From Pseudomonadota bacterium (GTDB taxonomy: Bacteria; Pseudomonadota; Gammaproteobacteria; Burkholderiales; Burkholderiaceae_C), in contig JAFAGF010000247.1 of assembly GCA_023422975.1 (NCBI GenBank), positions 1 through 6,996 on the forward strand: a DNA stretch of 6,996 nt. Direction: 5' to 3'. Each line of letters begins with the position of its first letter. The first letter of the stretch is position 1. Below the pieces are notes generated by a model. The model was not told the DNA's origin. It saw only the letters and a program-made list of their open reading frames with translations, and did no database searches. Made by a program: the position numbers and the translations under genes. Positions 1-5,194 of the stretch are shown here, piece after piece.

Positions 1-351
1 CTACACACGGCTAGAAAGGAATTTTTTTGATGCTAATCCCAGCGATTTTGAAAACCTATTTTTTTTTACATTTGTATGCACAATCCCTGCAAAGATCTGC
101 TCACACCCTCCTTTTCAGCGGCTCTCTCATCGTCTCAGCACCAGACCTGCAAAGTCCTTTCCCCGCAAAAGCAGCTACCTGCCAGAAGAATTACGCATAC
201 TTGCTTCTTGCGTACTGCGGTCACAAGATGCTGAACGCTAACTTCAGCGCCGATACGAATCTGTACTTTGGCAGATCACGCCTGCTGGTTGCCTACCCCA
301 TGCACATCACCAACTGCGGCAGCTGTTCGCCCTGCTCATCTTCTATTGCTC
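1..351. other. Upstream region without a convincing gene
   Basis: This stretch is AT-richer than the rest of the window, with T runs near 22-28 and 59-67. A purine-rich AAAGGAA lies just before an ATG at 30. The reading frame from there lacks the GC-rich third positions seen in the neighbours, resembles no family I recognise and runs 137 bases into the phosphatase gene, so I do not call it. The region probably carries the phosphatase promoter. I could not find a -35/-10 pair with acceptable spacing, and I see no tRNA, repeat array or stable hairpin. Confidence 0.5.
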
Positions 352-855
352 ATGACCACCTTACCGATTCCTGCCCCTTATGCCGTATTGATGGTGTGCA
401 TGGGAAATATTTGCCGCAGCCCCAGTGCCCACGGCGTCATGCGCAGCATGGTGCAAGCTCGTGGCTGGAGCGAGTGGTTCAGCGTTGACTCCTGCGGAAC
501 CCATGCATACCACGCAGGCGAAGCCCCTGACCGCCGCAGCCAGAAGCACGCCTTGCTGCGCGGCTACGACCTGAGTGATCTGCGTGCACGTCAACTGACA
601 CGCGAAGACTTCACCCACAACAACTTGGTGCTGGTCATGGATCACGAAAACATGGCCCGAGCACAGGCTTTGTGCCCTCCCACCGAGCGCCACAAACTGC
701 ACCGTCTCACCGAGTTCTGCAATGCAATGCGCAGCGCTGTTGTGCCCGACCCTTATTACGGTGGCGACCAAGGCTTTGAGCACGTGCTCGACCTGATTGA
801 AGATGCATGCCTAGGCGTTTTGCGCCATGTAGAAAAAGAGCACTTGGGGCTTTAA
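352..855 (+). CDS. Low-molecular-weight protein tyrosine phosphatase
   Basis: A soluble cytoplasmic phosphatase of 167 residues, close to the usual 140-165 of the family. The P-loop VCMGNICRS near the N-terminus holds the nucleophilic Cys16 and phosphate-binding Arg22 of the CX5R signature, with Asn19 in the expected place. The general-acid motif DPYYGG follows with Asp133, and the family block around SCGTHAYHAGEAPDRRS is present. The family hydrolyses phosphotyrosine through a cysteinyl-phosphate intermediate; related proteins also act as arsenate reductases or phosphoarginine phosphatases. The DPYY acid motif with aromatic residues favours the tyrosine phosphatase branch. The ATG at 352 was chosen because upstream in-frame residues do not look like the family; no good ribosome binding site precedes it, and ATG 391 would leave only two residues before the catalytic cysteine. 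No tyrosine kinase or exopolysaccharide gene is visible nearby, so its substrate is unknown. Confidence 0.93.
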   Translation: MTTLPIPAPYAVLMVCMGNICRSPSAHGVMRSMVQARGWSEWFSVDSCGTHAYHAGEAPDRRSQKHALLRGYDLSDLRARQLTREDFTHNNLVLVMDHENMARAQALCPPTERHKLHRLTEFCNAMRSAVVPDPYYGGDQGFEHVLDLIEDACLGVLRHVEKEHLGL

Positions 856-1032
856 AACTATTTCTTGTAAGCCGCACACCCGCTGCGCGAGTTGCGAACC
901 TCGCCGCTGCGCTGAATTCACGGTTACAGCAATCACCCAATTGCAGGATAAACATGAGGTTTCTCCTGACTGTGAACGCACTTGCCGCTATGGTGGCAAC
1001 CCTTGTTCCAAGTTTTGATCGCCCTCCTCCCC

Positions 1033-2166
1033 GTGCAACGCATCCAACTTCACTACACTCTGCAAGAGACACCCTCGAGCAGCGTCATCCACCACCCTTT
1101 GCTGGCCTTGTTGGGAGCCATTGCGCAAGAAGGCTCTATTTCTGGTGCAGCACGTGCCTTGCAGCTGTCCTACCGCCATGTGTGGGGCTCACTCAAAAAG
1201 TGGGAGGCACAGCTGGGACGTGAAGTGATTTTGTGGGGCAAGGGCCATACCGCACAGCTCAGCCCCTTCGGCCAGCGCCTGCTGCTCACGGAACGCCAGG
1301 CTCAGGCACGCTTGGCACCACACATTGAAGCTATCCAAGCGGAACTGGAGCGCAGCTTTGCGCTGAACTATGACGAGCACACCCCCGTGCTCTCGTTGCA
1401 TGCCAGCTATGACAGTGCCTACAGTGTGCTGCGTCAGTTTGCCAGCACACAAGGCACTCTAGCGGTGCACTTGGACCTGACGCCTTGCGTCAGTGTCGAT
1501 GCCTTGCGCGCATTGAATGAAGGCCGGGCAGCACTGGCTGGCTTCCACGTGCTGGAAGCAGCGGGCAAACACTCGATGTCGGCCCATATCTATCAACCGT
1601 TGCTTGACGTGGTACAGCACCGCTGCATCCGCTTGGGGCGCCGCGCGCAAGGGCTGATTGTGGCCGCAGGCAACCCACTGCAGCTGCAGAGCTTGCAAGA
1701 CGTTGCCCAACGCAAGGCACAGTTTGTCAACCGCCCTCTGGGGACAGGCACCCGCGTTGTATTGGCTGACTTGATGGCGCAATCCCACCTGCACCCCGAA
1801 GACATCGTGGGTTTTGACGATGAAGAACCCAGCCATAACGCCGTCGCCCAAGCAGTTGCGCAAGGGCAAGCCGATGTAGGGCTTGGCATTGCCTCTGCTG
1901 CCATCGCCAAAGGCTTGGATTTTGTTCCACTGTGTCAAGAGCACGACCTGCTGGTCTGCCATGCCAACTTGCTGCAGCACCCTGCGATGCAAGCGCTGTG
2001 CAGCATGCTGCGCTCTCCCGCATGGCACCAAAGCATGCAGGCCTTGGGTGGCCATGATTGCACGGGCAGCGGCGATATCGGCCTCTTACATGAGCGCCTG
2101 TCGTGGTGGTCAAAAAATTGCTTGCGCAATGCGCAAGATCAAATACAGACCACCCACATCACCTAG
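1033..2166 (+). CDS. HTH regulator with PBP-like (molybdate-type) sensor domain
   Basis: A one-component DNA-binding regulator of about 377 residues. Residues 22-60 form a ModE/LysR-type winged helix-turn-helix (GSISGAARALQLSYRHVWGS), followed by LSPFG, typical of the wing in the ModE N-terminal domain. From about residue 105 onward it resembles the PBP-like domain found in molybdate-binding regulators (PF12727/COG1910 type). The anion-loop-like NRPLGTGTR lies at 233-241, a DDEEPSHNAVAQAV segment starts at 262, and ADVGLGI at 280-286. The family senses a small ligand, often thought to be an oxyanion such as molybdate or tungstate; the ligand here is not known. The frame opens after a TGA at 973 and has no ATG before the HTH, so it must begin at a non-ATG codon: TTG 982, TTG 1003, TTG 1015 or GTG 1033. 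I chose GTG 1033 because residues after it (QRIQLHYTL) look like the family N-terminus, although no ribosome site is obvious. It is the nearest gene upstream of dctQM and may regulate it. Confidence 0.85.
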   Translation: MQRIQLHYTLQETPSSSVIHHPLLALLGAIAQEGSISGAARALQLSYRHVWGSLKKWEAQLGREVILWGKGHTAQLSPFGQRLLLTERQAQARLAPHIEAIQAELERSFALNYDEHTPVLSLHASYDSAYSVLRQFASTQGTLAVHLDLTPCVSVDALRALNEGRAALAGFHVLEAAGKHSMSAHIYQPLLDVVQHRCIRLGRRAQGLIVAAGNPLQLQSLQDVAQRKAQFVNRPLGTGTRVVLADLMAQSHLHPEDIVGFDDEEPSHNAVAQAVAQGQADVGLGIASAAIAKGLDFVPLCQEHDLLVCHANLLQHPAMQALCSMLRSPAWHQSMQALGGHDCTGSGDIGLLHERLSWWSKNCLRNAQDQIQTTHIT

Positions 2167-2183
2167 TAAAAACCCTCTATTTA

Positions 2184-2219
2184 CAGCAAAAAATACATCA
2201 AAAGTGCTGATTTTTTATT
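2184..2219 (+). terminator. Weak terminator-like hairpin after the regulator
   Basis: CAGCA (2184-2188) can pair with TGCTG (2205-2209) across a 16-nt A-rich loop, followed by A and six T (2211-2216), then ATTT. The stem is short, so this is at best a weak intrinsic terminator separating the regulator from the TRAP operon. Confidence 0.3.
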
Positions 2220-2260
2220 TGTTCGTCACAAAGCCGTCAGCAAGTGTTTAGGCCGCTCCG

Positions 2261-2266
2261 TAGAAT
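2261..2266 (+). promoter_or_regulatory. Possible -10 box for the TRAP operon
   Basis: TAGAAT differs from TATAAT at one position and lies 94 bases before the dctQ start. No good -35 hexamer is seen 16-18 bases upstream, so an activator-dependent promoter or a chance match are both possible. Confidence 0.25.
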
Positions 2267-2282
2267 CGCGCGACTGTGCATT

Positions 2283-2298
2283 CCTACAAGTCTGTAGG
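2283..2298. repeat. Short palindrome in the dctQ leader
   Basis: CCTACA (2283-2288) and TGTAGG (2293-2298) are perfect inverted 6-mers around AGTC. The element lies just downstream of the possible -10 box and 62 bases before dctQ, a position where an operator or a small mRNA hairpin could act. A chance occurrence cannot be excluded. Confidence 0.35.
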
Positions 2299-2360
2299 GC
2301 AGCGGTGGCCACACGCCATGTGCTGAACCTGCGGCACATACCGCGCTTTTTGGAGACACC

Positions 2361-2972
2361 ATGCAAGCACTTTTACGGCTCTCTCAGGGGATCGACCGGC
2401 TGAACGCCTGGGTCGGCAAATACGTCATCTGGCTCATTCTTGCAGCAACCATCATCAGCGGCGTGAACGCGGTGGTGCGCAAGGTATTCCACACCAGCTC
2501 CAACGCTTTCTTGGAAGTGCAGTGGTACTTCTTTGCCGCATCGTTTTTGCTGGCTGCGGGCTATACCTTGCTCGAAAAAGAACACGTCAAAGTAGATGTC
2601 ATCAATGCCAGACTGTCACTGCGCACCCGCGTGTGGATCGACGTACTGGGCTTCACGCTCTTCCTGACCCCCATGTGCGCACTGGTGCTGTACTACGGCA
2701 TCCCGTTCTTTTTGCAAGCTTGGAATACCGGCGAAATGTCCAGCAATGCTGGCGGCCTGATCCGCTGGCCCGTATATCTGATGATGCCTTTGGGCTTTGG
2801 TCTGTTGCTGCTGCAAGGTTTGTCGGAGCTCATCAAGCGCATTGCCTTCTTGATGGGGTTGATCGAAGACCCGACCGTCAAAATCGTGGCCAAGTCTGCC
2901 GAAGAAGAGTTGGCTGAAGCCATCCGCAAGGCAGAAGAAGAAGCCGCACGCACCGGCGTCAAGAGCGCCTGA
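2361..2972 (+). CDS. TRAP transporter small permease (DctQ family)
   Basis: The 203-residue small membrane subunit of a tripartite ATP-independent periplasmic transporter. It pairs with the large permease to import a solute, usually an organic acid, delivered by a periplasmic binding protein and driven by a Na+ or H+ gradient. Four hydrophobic segments are visible at about 20-42, 52-71, 91-118 and 132-162. Family hallmarks include EVQWYFF (52-58), the HVKVDV block (75-80) and the GEMSSNAGGLIRWP segment (124-137) before the last helix. The style fits the COG4665 subgroup (mannitol/chloroaromatic type by name); the true substrate cannot be read from sequence. The end is a charged, probably helical tail rich in Ala, Glu and Lys (about 169-203). 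GGAGA at 2352-2356 is a clear ribosome site for ATG 2361. The gene is 20 bases ahead of the large subunit and surely co-transcribed with it. Confidence 0.92.
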   Translation: MQALLRLSQGIDRLNAWVGKYVIWLILAATIISGVNAVVRKVFHTSSNAFLEVQWYFFAASFLLAAGYTLLEKEHVKVDVINARLSLRTRVWIDVLGFTLFLTPMCALVLYYGIPFFLQAWNTGEMSSNAGGLIRWPVYLMMPLGFGLLLLQGLSELIKRIAFLMGLIEDPTVKIVAKSAEEELAEAIRKAEEEAARTGVKSA

Positions 2973-2992
2973 CCGCGGAGGGAGACATAGCT

Positions 2993-4750
2993 ATGGAATT
3001 CATTGCAAACAATATGGCCCCGATCATGTTCGCGGGTCTGATCTGCTTCTTGCTGCTGGGCTTCCCGGTGGCGTTCAGTCTGGGCGCTTGTGGCCTGTTC
3101 TTTGCCTTTATTGGCATTGAGTTGGGGGTCTTGCCCGAAGCGTTGATGCAGGCACTGCCACTGCGCATCTACGGCATCATGCAAAACGAAACGCTGCTTG
3201 CAATTCCGTTCTTCACCCTGATGGGGTTGATATTGGAACGCAGCGGCATGGCCGAAGACTTGCTGGACACCGTGGGTCAGTTGTTTGGCCCCATCCGTGG
3301 TGGCGTGGCCATTGCTGTGATCTTGGTGGGTGCCATGCTGGCCGCCACGACCGGTGTGGTTGCAGCCTCGGTGATCTCGATGGGCTTGATCTCCTTGCCC
3401 ATCATGCTGCGTTACGGCTATGACCGCCGTATTGCCTCGGGCGTGATTGCAGCCTCGGGCACGCTCGCGCAGATCATTCCGCCGTCGCTGGTGCTCATCA
3501 TCTTGGCAGACCAGTTGGGCCGCAGCGTGGGTGACCTGTACAAGGGCGCTTTCATCCCCGGCTTCATGCTGGTTGGCATGTACATGCTGATGATTTTCGC
3601 CATTGCCATCTTCAAGCCCTCGATGGTGCCTGCCCTGCCCCCAGAAGCGCGCAGCCTCAAGGAAAAAGATGGCTCCAACGGCCTGACATCGCTGCTGGTG
3701 CTGACGGTGCTGTGCGTGGGCGTATCGATTTACGCGGCACAGAACATGGCCACCATCCACACTTGGTTCACTGGTGAAGTGGTGGAAAAAGTCGCCAAGG
3801 ACGAAACCATCGTATTTGCGATGTGCTTTGGCGTAGCGCTGGCCTTTGTGGCAGCCTCCATCAACCGCATCACTCGCCTGGGTCTGCTGTCGCACGTGGC
3901 TGAAAAAGTCACTTTTGTGCTGATCCCACCATTGCTGCTGATCTTCCTGGTGCTGGGTACCATCTTCCTGGGTATTGCAACCCCAACCGAAGGTGGCGCC
4001 ATGGGTGCGCTGGGAGCCATTATTCTGGCCATCAGCCGTAAACGTCTGAACTACCAGTTGCTGCGCCAGGCTCTGGTGGGCACCACCAAACTGTCGTGCT
4101 TTGTGCTGTTCATCCTGATCGGTGCTACGGTGTTTGGCCTGACCTTCCAGGGTGTAGACGGCCCGCTGTGGGTAGAACACCTGCTGGCAGACCTGCCAGG
4201 CGGCCAACTGGGCTTCATGATCTTGGTGAACGTGATGGTGTTCTTCCTCGCGTTCTTCCTGGATTTCTTTGAACTGTCCTTCATCGTGGTGCCCTTGCTG
4301 GCCCCCGTGGCCGACAAGCTGGGCATTGACCTGATCTGGTTTGGCGTGCTGCTGGCGGTGAACATGCAGACTTCGTTCATGCACCCACCGTTTGGTTTTG
4401 CGCTGTTCTTCCTGCGATCGGTCGCGCCTGAAAAAGAGTACACCGACAAGATCACCAAGCAGCGTATTGCGCCCGTGACCACCATGCAGATCTACAAGGG
4501 CGCAATTCCGTTCCTGTGTATCCAGCTGCTGATGGTGGGCCTGATCATTGCTTTCCCTGGCATTGTCTCCAGCGGCTTGGATGAGAAGGTGGAATACGAC
4601 CTGGATGCCATCCGCGAACAAATGGAAGCGGAAATGCCTGCGCCTGTGGACTTTGACAATCCATTCATGGAGCAGCAGCAAGACGCACCCAATAGCGACA
4701 CGGCCGATGAAGACCCCATGAAGGCCTTGCAAGACTCGATGGCCAAATAA
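2993..4750 (+). CDS. TRAP transporter large permease (DctM family)
   Basis: The 585-residue channel-forming subunit of the TRAP transporter, an inner-membrane protein with many hydrophobic helices. Family marks include NETLLAIPFFTLMGLILERSG in the first half, AATTGVVAASVISMG, the IIPPSLVLIILAD segment with Pro163-Pro164-Ser165, and ATPTEGGAMGALGA with Pro331-Thr-Glu in the second half, matching the inverted-repeat architecture of the family. It is longer than the usual 425-440 residues, with an extended central region (about 215-305, containing additional hydrophobic segments) and a roughly 55-residue acidic, Met/Gln-rich hydrophilic C-terminal tail. This resembles the long COG4664 subgroup. 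GGAGGGAG at 2977-2984 is a strong ribosome site for ATG 2993. The gene ends just before a strong terminator, so dctQM is a two-gene unit and the binding protein must be encoded elsewhere. The substrate is unknown. Confidence 0.93.
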   Translation: MEFIANNMAPIMFAGLICFLLLGFPVAFSLGACGLFFAFIGIELGVLPEALMQALPLRIYGIMQNETLLAIPFFTLMGLILERSGMAEDLLDTVGQLFGPIRGGVAIAVILVGAMLAATTGVVAASVISMGLISLPIMLRYGYDRRIASGVIAASGTLAQIIPPSLVLIILADQLGRSVGDLYKGAFIPGFMLVGMYMLMIFAIAIFKPSMVPALPPEARSLKEKDGSNGLTSLLVLTVLCVGVSIYAAQNMATIHTWFTGEVVEKVAKDETIVFAMCFGVALAFVAASINRITRLGLLSHVAEKVTFVLIPPLLLIFLVLGTIFLGIATPTEGGAMGALGAIILAISRKRLNYQLLRQALVGTTKLSCFVLFILIGATVFGLTFQGVDGPLWVEHLLADLPGGQLGFMILVNVMVFFLAFFLDFFELSFIVVPLLAPVADKLGIDLIWFGVLLAVNMQTSFMHPPFGFALFFLRSVAPEKEYTDKITKQRIAPVTTMQIYKGAIPFLCIQLLMVGLIIAFPGIVSSGLDEKVEYDLDAIREQMEAEMPAPVDFDNPFMEQQQDAPNSDTADEDPMKALQDSMAK

Positions 4751-4770
4751 GCACATCCACTGAGTCCTTC

Positions 4771-4804
4771 AAGCCCCTGAGCGCCACAACCTCAGGGGCT
4801 TTTT
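4771..4804 (+). terminator. Intrinsic terminator of the dctQM operon
   Basis: AAGCCCCTGAG (4771-4781) pairs perfectly with CTCAGGGGCTT (4791-4801) around a 9-nt loop, and the T run continues to 4804. It lies 20 bases after the dctM stop codon, so transcription of the TRAP operon should end here and nhaA needs its own promoter. Confidence 0.9.
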
Positions 4805-4819
4805 GCTATCTGCAAGCAC

Positions 4820-4913
4820 AAAAAGATGAGCAGCTAGTGCTTGCACATACTTAATCTCAACATTATTTCGTTTTGAAATCCATGCTTAACAAGCACTAAC
4901 AGCTCTTATTTTT
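4820..4913. repeat. Long imperfect inverted repeat in the intergenic region
   Basis: The left arm (4820-4843, ending CAGCTAGTGCTTG) and the right arm (4890-4913, starting CAAGCACTAACAGCT) are 24 nt each and complementary at 19 of 24 positions. This includes a perfect 9-bp core, TAGTGCTTG/CAAGCACTA. They enclose 46 AT-rich bases that hold a smaller ATTTC/GAAAT hairpin (4865-4879). Arms start with AAAAA and end with TTTTT. From general memory, Comamonadaceae genomes carry many intergenic palindromes of the type AGC-TAGCGCTTG; membership in such a repeat family is inference. Confidence 0.55.
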
Positions 4914-4914
4914 A
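4886..4914 (+). promoter_or_regulatory. Possible nhaA promoter
   Basis: TTAACA (4886-4891) matches five of six bases of the -35 consensus. The AT-rich stretch 17-19 bases downstream (TTTTTA at 4909, TTTAAA at 4911) could act as a poor -10. A start near 4920 would place the whole structured leader in the nhaA mRNA. The match is weak and it overlaps the inverted repeat. Confidence 0.25.
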
Positions 4915-4980
4915 AATAGCCTTGCAGCATCACCCGATTTATCGTGCTCAGCAGCAACCACGTTTCGGTACACTTCGCAC

Positions 4981-5194
4981 CGGGTGCCCACCACATGCCG
5001 TGGTGATGGCAGGTGTTTCGTGCAGGTCGGGCCGCTTGCACACAAATGTGCCACACGCACCCGTTTTGCCATGCCGCCCACGCCTGCTTTCAGCCCGTGC
5101 TGACACAGGTGCCCCCGTGCTTGCTTGAGCATGGGCGTATGCTTGCCAAAGCGATTGCTGCGGCACTTTCCCCAACCAAGAGAAAGCGCATACG
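4981..5194 (+). promoter_or_regulatory. Structured nhaA leader, candidate nhaA-I (Li+) riboswitch
   Basis: The leader can fold into nested helices. CGGGTGC (4981-4987) pairs with GCACCCG (5057-5063). Inside lie hairpin CACCAC/GTGGTG (4989-4994/5000-5005) and a helix TGGCA/TGCCA (5007-5011/5049-5053) enclosing GTGCA/TGCAC (5020-5024/5037-5041). Downstream, CGCCTG/CAGGTG (5081-5086/5106-5111, one G-U) carries an inner TCAGC/GCTGA hairpin (5090-5094/5099-5103). CCCGTGCT/AGCATGGG (5114-5121/5128-5135) forms an 8-bp hairpin. Finally CGTATGC/GCATACG (5136-5142/5188-5194) closes on the first base of the GTG start. The nhaA-I RNA class is known from the leaders of nhaA genes in several bacterial groups, including proteobacteria, and has been reported to sense lithium. 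The position fits. I cannot check the consensus from memory, so the identity is inference while the pairing is seen. The last helix would hide the start codon and confine the ribosome site in its loop, suggesting translational control. Confidence 0.6.
5178..5186 (+). promoter_or_regulatory. Ribosome binding site supporting GTG 5194
   Basis: The purine run AAGAGAAAG ends seven bases before GTG 5194. Neither TTG 5125 nor ATG 5131, the upstream in-frame choices, has a comparable site, and both lie inside the 5114-5135 hairpin. This decides the start in favour of 5194. The site also lies in the loop enclosed by the 5136-5142/5188-5194 helix. Confidence 0.55.

Noticed and set aside
27..488. Open frame on the plus strand with a purine-rich site before ATG 30
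   Set aside because: Codon third positions are not GC-rich, the peptide has no recognisable features and it overlaps the well-supported phosphatase gene by 137 bases.
887..904. GCGAG/CTCGC hairpin after the phosphatase gene
   Set aside because: Only five pairs and no T run, so it is not a credible terminator.
807..1223. Plus-strand frame, including the ATG 954 peptide with a signal-like start
   Set aside because: It runs out of frame through the conserved HTH coding region, and its Pro/Arg/His-rich composition is typical of an off-frame translation. The start itself is kept as a finding.
2693..4756. A 687-codon open frame on the minus strand across dctQ and dctM
   Set aside because: It is His/Gln-rich low-complexity translation, a typical mirror of GC-biased codons of dctM on the other strand, and it is covered by two clear family members on the plus strand.
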